Positions 53,251 to 62,070 of a stretch of 64,000 nt of DNA are shown here, piece after piece. This DNA comes from Bradyrhizobium sp. CB1650 (lineage in GTDB: Bacteria; Pseudomonadota; Alphaproteobacteria; Rhizobiales; Xanthobacteraceae). Numbering within the stretch: position 1 is the stretch's first letter; each line of letters starts with the position of its first letter. Both the position numbers and the translations under genes were made by a program. Location of the stretch: NCBI RefSeq assembly GCF_029761915.1, contig NZ_CP121695.1, positions 930,001 to 994,000 of the forward strand, read 5' to 3'. The notes below the pieces were generated by a model. It was not told the DNA's origin and searched no databases. It was given only the letters and a program-made list of their open reading frames with translations.

Positions 53251-53568
53251 ATGAAGATCGATGATGCAGCCGCACGTCTTGAAGCCTTGGGTAGTTCGAC
53301 TAGGCTCAAAATCTATCGCGCCCTGGTCCGAGCCGGGCTTGCCGGCATGCCAGTTGGCCGGCTGCAGGAAAAGCTGAAGATCCCGGCGTCGACCTTGTCG
53401 CATCACGTCAAGGCGCTCGTTTCCGTAGGCCTGATCTCTCAGGTGCGCGAAGGCACCACGCTCGTCTGTCATGCCGAATACGACACCATGCGGGGACTGG
53501 TGGATTTCTTGGTCGCCGAGTGCTGCGAGGACGAGGCCGAATGCAAGGACGCCCGGACGGCGGCCTGA
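53251..53568 (+). CDS. arsR: ArsR repressor of the flavoprotein-MFS operon
   Basis: A 105-residue repressor with the HTH LGSSTRLKIYRALVRAGLAG and IPASTLSHHVKALVSVGLIS, and a C-terminal AECCEDEAEC that provides three Cys for As(III). The ATG at 53251 is preferred; a GTG at 53242 would add three residues. It heads a plus-strand unit with the flavoprotein and two transporters. It diverges from the other ars operon across about 140 bp holding two operator candidates. Confidence 0.92.
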   Translation: MKIDDAAARLEALGSSTRLKIYRALVRAGLAGMPVGRLQEKLKIPASTLSHHVKALVSVGLISQVREGTTLVCHAEYDTMRGLVDFLVAECCEDEAECKDARTAA

Positions 53569-53615
53569 TTTTTTTGCCCGATCATTCCATGATTCTAGAA
53601 GGATAGGAGAAGGCA

Positions 53616-54983
53616 GTGAGCACAGGAAAGACAGTCGCGATCATCGGTGCCGGGCCCGTCGGCCTCGCCGCCGCGGCCCACGTCTTGGAGCGAGGCATGA
53701 TGCCGGTCGTCCTGGAAGCCGGGTCGGCGCCGGGCCATTCCGTGCGGCAATGGCGGCACGTGCAGTTGTTCTCGCCCTGGGAATACAACGTCGACAAGGC
53801 TGCCGCGCGTCTGCTCGCGCCCGCCGGCTGGAAATCTCCGGACCCGCAGGTCTATCCGACCGGCGCCGAATTGCTTGAGCGCTACATTGAGCCGCTGGCG
53901 ACCAAGACCGCTCTGCGCGACATGATCCGGACGAACAGCCGCGTCAGCGCCATCGGCCGCGCCGGTTTCGACAAGGCCAAGACGAAGGGACGCGAGGCAG
54001 CTCCCTTCGAGATCCGCTACCGGAACGGCAAGGGTCCAGAGACGCTGCGCGCCGACGCCGTGATCGACGCGTCCGGAACGTGGGCCTCGCCGAATCCCGC
54101 CGGCGCCGGCGGGCTACCAGCGATCGGCGAGCCCGAGTCCGCAGCTCGCATCGCCTACGGCATGCCGGACGTGCTCGGCCGCGACCGGGCGCGCTACGCC
54201 GGCAAGACCGTCGCGGTGCTCGGTGCTGGGCACTCGGCGATCGGCACTTTGATCGACCTGACGACTCTGGCGCTGCAGGTGCCGGGCACGCGCCCGATCT
54301 GGCTGCTGCGCGGAACGGACCCGGCCAAGGCCTTCGGTGGCGGAGCCAACGACAAGCTTTCCGCACGCGGCGAGCTCGGCGCCCACTTCGCCTCACTCGT
54401 CGGATCCGGACAGGTCCAGGTCGAGGCAGGCTTTTCCGTCGCCGCCATCGCGCAGGCCGATGGCCGCCTCCGGATCGCGACCTCGTCGGCATGCTGCGGG
54501 CGCAGCGTCGTCGTCGACGAGCTGGTGGTCGCGACAGGCTTCCGTCCGGACCTATCGTTCCTCGGCGAAATCCGTCTCCGGCTCGACCCTGCGATCGAGG
54601 CGCCCGTGGCACTTGCGCCGCTGATCGATCCCAACGAGCACTCCTGCGGCACCGTGCGGCCGCACGGCGCGCGTGAACTCGCTCAGGATGGCGCCGGGTT
54701 CTATCTCGCCGGCATCAAGTCCTACGGCCGCGCGCCGACCTTCCTCATGATCACCGGCTACGAACAGGTTCGCTCGATCGCGGCCGACATCGCCGGCGAC
54801 AAGGAAGCCGCAGCGCGGGTCGAGCTGGAGTTGCCCGAGACCGGCGTGTGTACGCGCGGCGGCGTCGAGAGCGGCTCCGCGGCCGGCTGCTGCGGCGGCC
54901 CGGCAAAGGAGGAGTCCTCGGCGTGCTGCGCGGCCGACGAAACGGCCAAGAAGGCTGGCTCTCCGGGGTGCGGCTGTTCATGA
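53616..54983 (+). CDS. Flavin-dependent monooxygenase-like protein with Cys-rich tail (ArsO-like)
   Basis: A 455-residue FAD/NAD(P)-binding protein. The first Rossmann motif is AIIGAGPVGLAAAAHVLERG (about 8-27), the second VAVLGAGHSAIGTLIDLTTL (about 199-218), and VVATGFRPD marks a class B flavoprotein. The last 45 residues carry CCGG, SACCAAD and GCGCS, seven or eight Cys in a probable As(III)-binding tail. GTG start at 53616 with AGGAGAAGG upstream. It overlaps the next transporter gene by 4 bp. Such proteins in ars operons are called ArsO; the reaction is not established from sequence. Confidence 0.85.
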   Translation: MSTGKTVAIIGAGPVGLAAAAHVLERGMMPVVLEAGSAPGHSVRQWRHVQLFSPWEYNVDKAAARLLAPAGWKSPDPQVYPTGAELLERYIEPLATKTALRDMIRTNSRVSAIGRAGFDKAKTKGREAAPFEIRYRNGKGPETLRADAVIDASGTWASPNPAGAGGLPAIGEPESAARIAYGMPDVLGRDRARYAGKTVAVLGAGHSAIGTLIDLTTLALQVPGTRPIWLLRGTDPAKAFGGGANDKLSARGELGAHFASLVGSGQVQVEAGFSVAAIAQADGRLRIATSSACCGRSVVVDELVVATGFRPDLSFLGEIRLRLDPAIEAPVALAPLIDPNEHSCGTVRPHGARELAQDGAGFYLAGIKSYGRAPTFLMITGYEQVRSIAADIAGDKEAAARVELELPETGVCTRGGVESGSAAGCCGGPAKEESSACCAADETAKKAGSPGCGCS

Positions 54984-56200
54984 GCCGGGTCATTGCGGAA
55001 CGGGCGGGAGGTCCGCCCGGCGTCGTGGTCGCACTCGGGTCCGCGCAGACCATCGCGTGGGCATCGAGCTACTATCTTCCGGCTGTTCTTGCCGGGTCGA
55101 TCGCGCGGGACATGGGCGTTGCGCCGACCTGGGTGTTCGCGGCGCTGTCGGGTGCGCTCGTCATCTCCGGACTTCTCGGGCCGCGCGTCGGTCACGCGAT
55201 CGACCGGTTCGGAGGACGCCTCCTGCTCGCGACCTCGAACGCTGTGTTTGCCGCGGGCTTGCTGCTGCTATCCAGCGCCCATGGAGCGGTACTATTGATC
55301 GCCGCCTGGATGCTGCTCGGGATCGGCATGGGCATGGGCCTTTACGAAGCTGCGTTCGCGACGCTTGCCCGCATCTACGGGACGGGCTCCCGAAAATCGA
55401 TCACAGGCATCACCTTGATCGCCGGCTTCGCCAGCACCGTCGGCTGGCCGCTCACGACCTGGTTGGATGCCGAGTATGGCTGGCGCGCTGCCTGCCAGGT
55501 ATGGGCCGCCATTCACGTCTTCCTCGCGCTGCCGCTCAATCTCTCCCTGCCGCGTGCCACGCCGCAGGATCAGGCTTCGCACCCGTCATCTGGCCGGAGC
55601 TCACATCGAGGGGGCCAGAGCGAAAACTTCGCGATGGGCGTGCTCGCCTACATGTTCGCGGCGGCAAGCTTCGTCAGTTCGGGCGTCTCGGCCATCCTAC
55701 CGACGATGCTGGTCGCATTCGGCGCGACGCCGGCTCACGCCTTGCTCGCAGGAACGTTGGTCGGGCCTGCCCATGTCGGCGCTCGTCTGCTCGAAGCGGG
55801 TCTCCTCGGCCGATTCGATCCGCTGTTGTCGGCAAGACTTGCCATGCTCATGAACCCGATCGGCGTCGCCACGCTGATCGCAGGAGGCTCGTTCTTCGCC
55901 CCGGTTTTCGCCGTCCTTTACGGCGTCGGCAACGGGATCATCACGATCGCGCGCGGCACGTTGCCGTTGGCTTTGTTTGGACCGGTAGGGTTCGGCAGAC
56001 GGGTTGGCATGATTTCTCTCCCTTCCCGTCTTACAGGCGCTGCGGCGCCGCTGGTTCTCGGGATGATGGTGGAGCACCTCGGTCGCGGCGCGCTGTGGAT
56101 CAGCGCGATTGCTTCCATGTCCGCGTTCATCGCGCTTCTGCTTCTTCGTACAGGCCATGCGACATCACAGCCGGTCCAGGTGGGAGGGCACAATTCGTAG
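54980..56200 (+). CDS. MFS transporter 1 of the arsenic island
   Basis: A 406-residue, 12-helix MFS protein. Features include GSAQTIAWASSYYLPAVLAG, the loop 2-3 region GPRVGHAIDRFGGRLLLATS, GLYEAAFATLARIYG, and a hydrophilic central loop (SHPSSGRSSHRGGQSENFA). The start at 54980 overlaps the flavoprotein stop (ATGA). It probably exports an arsenical product or a related compound; the pairing with an ArsO-like flavoprotein suggests the substrate is the product of that enzyme, which is inference. Confidence 0.85.
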   Translation: MSRVIAERAGGPPGVVVALGSAQTIAWASSYYLPAVLAGSIARDMGVAPTWVFAALSGALVISGLLGPRVGHAIDRFGGRLLLATSNAVFAAGLLLLSSAHGAVLLIAAWMLLGIGMGMGLYEAAFATLARIYGTGSRKSITGITLIAGFASTVGWPLTTWLDAEYGWRAACQVWAAIHVFLALPLNLSLPRATPQDQASHPSSGRSSHRGGQSENFAMGVLAYMFAAASFVSSGVSAILPTMLVAFGATPAHALLAGTLVGPAHVGARLLEAGLLGRFDPLLSARLAMLMNPIGVATLIAGGSFFAPVFAVLYGVGNGIITIARGTLPLALFGPVGFGRRVGMISLPSRLTGAAAPLVLGMMVEHLGRGALWISAIASMSAFIALLLLRTGHATSQPVQVGGHNS

Positions 56201-57413
56201 CTTGCGCGGATGGTCGCTGATCGCGACGATGTGTATCGGCCAGGTCGGCAACCTGCTGCCGCACGTCGCCCTATCGGCCAACCTCGCTCAACACCTCATG
56301 CCGGCGTGGGGCCTGAGCGCCGCGGAAGGCGGTCTGCTCGCCAGCGGTTACGCCTTCGGCTACATGCTGGCGGTGCCGGTGCTGACGACGCTCACGGATC
56401 GCATCGATGCGCGCCTCGTTCTTCTCTGCGGATCGATCGTCAGCGGGCTGGCGACTATCGCGTTCGGTCTGTTTGCAGTCGGGTTCTGGTCGGGCGTGGC
56501 CATCTGGTCGCTCGCGGGCCTCGGTTTCGCCGGTGCGTACATGCCGGGCCTGAAGGCGCTAACCGATCGGCTGCCGGCCGGAGACACCTCCCGGGCGGTG
56601 ACGTTGTACACGTCCAGCTTCTCGCTCGGTGTGGGACTTTCCTTCCTGGTCGCTCAGCTTGTCGCGGACCGCTGGGGCTGGCGGTCGGCATTCGTGCTCA
56701 CCGGCATGGGTCCGGTCGCGATGGTCGTCGTGTGCCTGGCGATGGAGGAGCGCAGGCCCGAGCGCAAATCGGGGCAGTTGCTGGACTTCAAGCCCGTCTT
56801 CGCGAACCGGGAGGCGCTGGGCTATATCTTCGGCTACGGCGCCCACTGCTTCGAGCTCTACGGCGTCAGGACCTGGCTGGTCGGCTTCTGGACCTACGTG
56901 ATGGCGCATCAGGGCGCCCCGTCGTGGATGTCGCCGGTCGTCGTGAGCTTCGTGTTCGCCGTCGTGTCGATGCCCGCCAGCATCCTCGGCAACGAGGTCG
57001 CGCTGAAGTTCGGCCGCCACCGCGCCATCACGGCGGTAATGATTGTCTCCGCCGCGGTGGCGGTGCTGATCGGATTGAATGTCGGCGCGCCGGCGTGGGC
57101 GGTCGCGCTCCTGCTGCTGGCCTACGGCCTAACCGTTCCGGCCGACTCCGGCGCGCTGACCGCCGGCATGTCGGCAGCCGCAACGAACGAGCATCGCGGC
57201 GCGACGCTCGCGCTACATTCCACCGTGGGCTTCGGGTTATCGGCGGCCGGCGCTTGGGGAACGGGCGTGGCGCTCGATCTCGCCGGCGGACCACAGAGCG
57301 CTGCCGGATGGATGCTGGTCTTCGTCGTCCTCGCGGTCGGAATCTCGATGGGTCCTCTCGCGCTTTTGTGGGCCCGCGCCAGCCAGATGAAAAGCCCGAT
57401 TCCCGTGAAATGA
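56157..57413 (+). CDS. MFS transporter 2 of the arsenic island
   Basis: A roughly 418-residue MFS protein with SLIATMCIGQVGNLLPHVAL, GGLLASGYAFGYMLAVPVLT, the loop motif TDRIDARLVLLCGS and a C-terminal GAWGTGVALDLAGG helix. It differs clearly from the preceding transporter. The ATG at 56157 overlaps the upstream gene by 44 bp; a TTG at 56202 after GGGAGGG is an alternative start. It is the last gene of the arsR-flavoprotein-MFS-MFS unit. Substrate unknown. Confidence 0.8.
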   Translation: MRHHSRSRWEGTIRSLRGWSLIATMCIGQVGNLLPHVALSANLAQHLMPAWGLSAAEGGLLASGYAFGYMLAVPVLTTLTDRIDARLVLLCGSIVSGLATIAFGLFAVGFWSGVAIWSLAGLGFAGAYMPGLKALTDRLPAGDTSRAVTLYTSSFSLGVGLSFLVAQLVADRWGWRSAFVLTGMGPVAMVVVCLAMEERRPERKSGQLLDFKPVFANREALGYIFGYGAHCFELYGVRTWLVGFWTYVMAHQGAPSWMSPVVVSFVFAVVSMPASILGNEVALKFGRHRAITAVMIVSAAVAVLIGLNVGAPAWAVALLLLAYGLTVPADSGALTAGMSAAATNEHRGATLALHSTVGFGLSAAGAWGTGVALDLAGGPQSAAGWMLVFVVLAVGISMGPLALLWARASQMKSPIPVK

Positions 57414-57542
57414 CTGCACAAGCGTCAGCGCTCGCTCACGCTCCGCTCGGACAGGTCGCTCGAAGCGGAACGCACTCGCCGGTATGGATCCTTGAATATT
57501 AGCGATTGGACCCTTACAGCATCGTACGGGCAAGCTTGCGCC

Positions 57543-59406
57543 TTAGCCCTCGCTTCGTTGCGCGAGTTCGTACACCCAGGGCGAATGGTGATGCTCCTGG
57601 AAGACCAGGCTCAGCGACTTCCTAGGACGTGTGACGCCGACGTAGAAGCTTCGACGCGCCTCACGAAGACCGTGCGGCGTCTGTTTATCTCTGTTGTTCG
57701 GGAGATCGGAGGAGTTGACGCCGTACATGACGACGGCGTCGAATTCCCGTCCCTTCGCGCTGTGCAACGTGGTCAAGGTGACGCGTCCTGCACCTTCGAC
57801 CCTTCCGGCGAAACGGTTGAGCGGCATGTCGAGATCGTTCGCCGGATCGGTGTTCGAGATCATCTCGGAGCAGACATCCCAATCTTGTTCTGAATTGCGC
57901 GTGATCGCCTGCCACGGTTCGATCAACTCACGTTGGTACCGTTGAAGCCAAAAGTGCGTAGTCTCTCCGGTGCCGATGGACGAATTCAGGAAAGCGATGA
58001 GACGGTCCGATAGCTCCTGCACCTCGTCCTCGCTCGCGCTGCGTCCGTGGACGAGCGCGGAGGCGCGCGCGAGCAAGCGGCTGTAGCGAGGGTCGGCATC
58101 CCGCCATCCGCCCGTCGCCCAGCGCGCGCAATCCTCAACGAAGCAAGCAAGCCGCGATCCTCGTCGAACCAAGCCCTTAGGGTCTGCGCGGACGAAGGGA
58201 ATGTCTGCTTCCCTCAAGGCCTCCGCGACTTTGTCGCCATGCCAACCCGCCCGATACAGGACGGCGATCTCGTCTGGCAGGACGCCCCTCGCGAGAATAT
58301 TCGGGATGATGGTCGTGGCGATGGTCTGCGCTTGCTGATCAAGACCGAACGGGACGGCGTAGAACGCCAACTCCCCGTCCGGCGCCCCGTCGATTTCCCG
58401 ATAGTCGCGCTCCTCGCCGAGTGCGCCGAGCGAGGCGCTGATGATTTTCTTGCCGGACCGGTAGTTGAAGCGCAATCGAATCGTTCGGACATCAGCGCGC
58501 TCCGTAAGGCTCGCCAGAAGCTCCGGGTTGGCGCCGTTGAAGCCATAAATCGATTGGTCTGCGTCGCCGACCGCGAAAAGTCGGATGACTCCGCTGAAGC
58601 AGAGCAGCAGCACAAGCTCGTGCAGCGCGTGCCCAAGATCCTGATATTCGTCGACAAACAACACTGGGAAGCGTGCACTGATCGCATCCCGTATCCACCC
58701 GTATTCCTTTATCATACGATAGGCGAGCAGCGGCATGTCGTCGTAGTCGATGAGCCCTCGATTTCGCAGTTCCGCTTCGTAGGCTTCGATGAAATTCGCC
58801 AGTTCGGGGTTCTGCCCTCTCCATTCCAGCCGACTGCGATCGACGTCGCGTCGCCGCTTCTCCACGGCGAACTGCCAGCGCCGATGCGGATCTTCGGCGC
58901 CACCGATCACGGCGGTATAGGCGGCTTCCACAGCGGCGAGCGATTGCGCCCGCGTCGCGACCAATGTACAACGCGAGTTGAACAGCGTAATGTCGTTTTG
59001 GCTTGCTATCGCGATCCTCATCGTCTCCTTCTTTTCCGCGGCCAGATTTGATGTCCCCTGGCTGGTAGCCTCCTGGCACTTTACGCAACAAATCAGGCAT
59101 GCCAATGAGATCGGCCGCGCGTATGCAACCGCCATAGATCAGCGGCTCGCCTCGAGTCATGGCTTCAAAAGTGAGGCGATCACGGTCGTCCCGCGCGGTC
59201 ATTGAAAGATTAACGAACGGCGCCCGCAAGTTGCTGATCGTTTCACTCTCGAACAGCGTGCCGCGCTGCCAGAGCAACTGGACAAAGGGGTTGATCTCAT
59301 CCCTGTCAGCAATGCTGCCAAACGCGTCGAGTGCAACACGTTGTGGACATTCCACAAGGTTATATAGGATTGACGCCGTTACTCGGGGGCCCGACTGCGT
59401 CACCAT
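57543..59406 (-). pseudogene. Out-of-frame chimera: RecB-like nuclease head joined to UvrD-like helicase tail
   Basis: From ATG 59406 the frame encodes a RecB-like nuclease domain (ILYNLVECPQRVALDAFGSI, GMPDLLRKVPGGYQPGDIKS, HYAVQLALY). Near 58966 homology passes to another frame that encodes a UvrD/Rep-like helicase from about motif Ia onward: VLFVDEYQDLGHAL (motif II), FAVGDADQSIYGFNGA (III), RLRFNYRSGKK (IV), TTLHSAKGREFDAV (V) and RSFYVGVTRPRKSL (VI), ending at 57543. The helicase lacks its Walker A region. Two genes therefore appear to be joined by a deletion; neither half can work as a complete enzyme. Confidence 0.75.
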
Positions 59407-59679
59407 GTTGCTACCCGCTGCGAGTGCGCGACGGGTGCCGAGAGATCGACGCTATCCTCTGCTTCGACCGAGGTTGGCCCGATGTGCTCGATGTCGTGCA
59501 AGAGCGCCAGATTTTCTCGACTCTCGAGCTTTGATCAGGCATTCGACGCGTCCACCCGCTAACGCTGTTTGATCCTCTGGACCCACTCCCTTCCAGCCCC
59601 AGACAAGAGGCGTTTCCGACTGCCGCCGTCAGTCGAGGCGTGGGCTGACGCGACCGCGATCCTCACCGTCGGGCCGGCA

Positions 59680-59868
59680 TCACCTTCTTTTACGCCGTTT
59701 AAGCCACTCGCGAATCGCGAGCTCGGCTACGACATATGCTGGTTTGTCGTCTTCAAGAGCAGCGTGCTTCAGCTCTTTGATGACCTCTGGATCCATATAG
59801 ATAAGGAGTTGACGGCGGCCATCATCTCGCACGCGCGAGGCTGTCGTCCCCTCCTTCGGCTTTGCCAC
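59680..59868 (-). CDS. Ribbon-helix-helix-type small DNA-binding protein
   Basis: A 62-residue basic protein from GTG 59868 (GGAGAG upstream). Core: RRQLLIYMDPEVIKELKHAA then PAYVVAELAIREWLKRRKRR, a strand followed by two helices typical of RHH partition or antitoxin proteins. Such proteins usually neighbour a ParA ATPase or a toxin; none is seen here. Its upstream DNA carries three copies of an AGATAGCTA repeat, likely its own operator. Confidence 0.65.
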   Translation of the reverse strand: MAKPKEGTTASRVRDDGRRQLLIYMDPEVIKELKHAALEDDKPAYVVAELAIREWLKRRKRR

Positions 59869-59885
59869 GCGTTCTCTCCGCTCGA

Positions 59886-60019
59886 AGATAGCTACCTATC
59901 CAGCGAAGAAGCCTACCACTGCTTGCCCCCTGCAGGAAGGCTGCATACCGGCGATCTAGGGCAATCCACAGAAAGCGGTGGCCATAGATAGCTAGATAGC
60001 ATATAGATAGCTAAATAGC
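59886..60019. repeat. AGATAGCTA direct repeats (operator or partition-site like)
   Basis: ATAGATAGCTAGATAGC (59984-60000) and ATAGATAGCTAAATAGC (60003-60019) differ by one base and start 19 bp apart. A related AGATAGCTACCTATC lies at 59886-59900, 18 bp upstream of the RHH start codon. The palindromic TAGCTA core and spacing near two DNA turns suit RHH binding. Confidence 0.75.
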
Positions 60020-60120
60020 GAGCTATAAATGGCTGACTGTGCTGAGATGTTTGAGCTCCTACGCGAGCGATGGCGTTTGGCGATTAAAAAGTGGGTCGCA
60101 GGGTCCAAGGAGGATTCGTG

Positions 60121-60714
60121 ATGGCCAGCGAGGTGCGCCTTCAGTGGCCAAAGGCCACGTCTGCGATTCCGGCTGGTTCCGCAAATTTCGAGAATCTGGT
60201 CGTGCAGTTCTCGGTCTCGGCGAGTGTCCGGTCGTTCGAGTTTCTAGCATCGCTGCCCGTATTCGGAACCCGGGTGGCGGTCGAGATGCTGGTAGCCACC
60301 CGCCACGACGGCCGTTTCGCCTATGAGCTAGTTGATGAGATGCCCGTACGCGATGTCGACACGGAGGGTCTGCTCCTCATAGCACTTCAGCAGCGCGGGA
60401 TACGGCTTGTTGAGGTCGACGCATTTCGCCTGAACGCGGAGCCAGAGGCAACTAATCGCGCGCTGATTTGGAGATGCCGTGATCGGCCGGTGGAGAGCAG
60501 GGTGAAGAGGGCTGTCGAAGCCGCGTTGATTCAGCACGGTCCTCTCCCGGCTCGAACGTTGGGAAGCATATTGGAGTTGCCCGATCCGCTGCCAACGCTG
60601 TGTGCGCTTGCCTGCCAAGGCACAGTGGGACTGGATTTATCGCACAAGCTCAACGGACGAACACGTGTAGTGAAGCTCGGTGGACAGAGCAGTTTGGCGC
60701 CGGCTGGACGCTAA
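60121..60714 (+). CDS. TnsA-like endonuclease subunit of a Tn7-like element (tentative)
   Basis: A 197-residue protein with excellent AAGGAGG seven bases before ATG 60121. It contains ASVRSFEFLASLPVFGTRVA, AYELVDEMPVRDVDTEGLLL, IALQQRGIRLVEVDAFRLNA and a C-terminal winged-helix-like TLCALACQGTVGLDLSHKLN. This arrangement, with EGLLL-type helix, short EVD strand and a C-terminal LDL-type wing, resembles divergent TnsA proteins, which cut the 5' ends of Tn7-like transposons. Catalytic residues are not certain by eye. Support comes from tnsC- and tnsD-like fragments downstream. Confidence 0.5.
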   Translation: MASEVRLQWPKATSAIPAGSANFENLVVQFSVSASVRSFEFLASLPVFGTRVAVEMLVATRHDGRFAYELVDEMPVRDVDTEGLLLIALQQRGIRLVEVDAFRLNAEPEATNRALIWRCRDRPVESRVKRAVEAALIQHGPLPARTLGSILELPDPLPTLCALACQGTVGLDLSHKLNGRTRVVKLGGQSSLAPAGR

Positions 60715-60732
60715 GAGCAACGGAGTACGGCG

Positions 60733-61287
60733 ATGTGGCAACAAGATTTCGTCGACCGAAATCCCGAGGTTTTCGTGCGTTCGTATCGGGGGGTTGCGTT
60801 TTCACCCGGTTATCCCTGCTGCGGCGAGGGTTGGCGGGACATCGTTGCGCGGCTTGTGGAGCGGGTATCGTTCGCGGCGGCCGGTTACCGAATTCACTTC
60901 ACTCAGATTTGGGAATGTCATGGGGCATTGAGAGTGCATTGGAGGGCAGAAAGCAGAATTCCGGCTGAGGTGGACGCCGCAATCAGCGAGGCCATTGCTT
61001 TGGCTGAAGCGCGATCGCAATGCAGCTGTTCCCAATGCGGAGCGGAAGGAGTTCTTTTCAGCAGTGGCACGCGGCTCATCACTCTCTGTCCGGAGCACGC
61101 AACGGGCATCCCAGTACCCGTGGCTTCGGGTCTTGAAAACGTGCACGTCGTGCGGGAGGGCATCGGCACGAAATCGGCAATTGTGGTCCGCCGATACGAC
61201 CGGGGCCTAGACGCTTTCGTCAGGGTGCCGGCATCCACGATCACGGCATTAGGAGTGTCACTGCGAAGCTCGCCCGCCAGTAACTGA
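60733..61287 (+). CDS. Hypothetical zinc-finger-like protein of mobile elements
   Basis: A 184-residue protein. GVAFSPGYPCCGEGWRDIVA and FTQIWECHGALRVHWRAESR form the N-terminal domain. A zinc-finger-like CSCSQCGAEGVLFSSGTRLI and TLCPEHATG follow, and RRYDRGLDAFVRVP is near the end. I recall similar proteins on plasmids and integrative elements, with no known function. It begins 18 bp after the TnsA-like gene where tnsB would be expected. Confidence 0.6.
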   Translation: MWQQDFVDRNPEVFVRSYRGVAFSPGYPCCGEGWRDIVARLVERVSFAAAGYRIHFTQIWECHGALRVHWRAESRIPAEVDAAISEAIALAEARSQCSCSQCGAEGVLFSSGTRLITLCPEHATGIPVPVASGLENVHVVREGIGTKSAIVVRRYDRGLDAFVRVPASTITALGVSLRSSPASN

Positions 61288-61340
61288 ATGCTGATGGCCT
61301 TAGCACACGTTCTATCAGCAGCGGTGGAAGGAGAAGGTCC

Positions 61341-61655
61341 ATGCTGGTCGTTACTGTTGAACTCTGGCCGGGCGGCTCGGCCTGGATGCGAGGCTGCATC
61401 GCGTCGATGCGCATCGAAAATATATCGAATCTCGCCCCGGTTTCGGACTATCTCGTCGAGGCTGTGGAAGAATTCAATCCGCTGACGGAGCATCCGCGGC
61501 GCACTACGGAGTGCCTCGCAGCCGTGACGGACGGGACGGATGTCGACATCGTCGAGAAGCTGGACCGCGCCTGCCGGCGCTCCGGTTATCGTCCATTCGC
61601 GCAAACCGCACACATGAGAAGTCAGTGCGAAGAACTGAAGAAGCGGTGGACTTGA
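61341..61655 (+). CDS. Conserved hypothetical protein
   Basis: A 104-residue protein starting MLVVTVELWPGGSAWMRGCI, then IENISNLAPVSDYLVEAVEE and NPLTEHPRRTTECLAAV. The N-terminal VTVELWPGG and ISNLAPVSDY motifs recur in a conserved alphaproteobacterial hypothetical family often found on plasmids and islands. GAAGGAGAAGG precedes the ATG. It is not a transposition gene by appearance. Confidence 0.65.
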   Translation: MLVVTVELWPGGSAWMRGCIASMRIENISNLAPVSDYLVEAVEEFNPLTEHPRRTTECLAAVTDGTDVDIVEKLDRACRRSGYRPFAQTAHMRSQCEELKKRWT

Positions 61656-61786
61656 CCCCGATACAGCGACCGAAACCTGAGCCCGACTTGCAAAACGAAG
61701 ACGGCCGAACCGTATCTGGTCAGATGTCGTATGAAGACCAGTCGCTTGAGTTTTTGAAGCAGCTAAAGGAGGGGTCTCGTAAATGA
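61646..61786 (+). pseudogene. Probable 3' stub of tnsB
   Basis: A 46-residue frame from GTG 61646: PIQRPKPEPDLQNEDGRTVS, then YEDQSLEFLKQLKEGSRK. It overlaps the tnsC-like start by ATGA, the coupling expected between tnsB and tnsC. The Pro/charged linker and final helix would fit a TnsB C-terminus. The catalytic DDE part is absent. The identification rests mainly on position. Confidence 0.35.
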
Positions 61787-62070
61787 AACAGCAAGACCCC
61801 CGGCCCCCTAAAGCGGTTCCCGCCGAATATCTTCAGGCTGAAATGCCGGAGCATCGCGGAAACCCCCTAATTGAGGCGATACCTCCATTTCGGGCGGCCA
61901 GGGAGCTTATGCCCTTTTTCGGCAAGTACCCGCTCGTCGAGGAGACTGATCGCCTTTTGCCGACCAAGCTGAGGATGTTAGCAGTCCTTCGCCTGAATGA
62001 TTATCTTGAGCCGCTTCATGATCAGTTCGATTTCGTGGAGCAAATCGAGACAGTTATTCTTAGTGGATAG
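61783..62070 (+). pseudogene. N-terminal fragment of a TnsC/TniB-like AAA ATPase
   Basis: A 95-residue product with EHRGNPLIEAIPPFRAAREL, then LMPFFGKYPLVEETDRLLPT and RLNDYLEPLHDQFDFVEQIE. NPLIEAIPP, the P-x-x-x-E-x-x-R/D-x-LP and RLxxxxxPL blocks match the N-terminus of TnsC/TniB-like transposition regulators. It stops before the Walker A. The DNA after the stop belongs to the tnsD-like gene, so a deletion fused the two. Confidence 0.6.

Noticed and set aside
56210..57502. A 430-residue plus-strand frame over MFS transporter 2
   Set aside because: The other frame gives hydrophobic MFS helices; this one is Arg/Ala-rich with no membrane segments.
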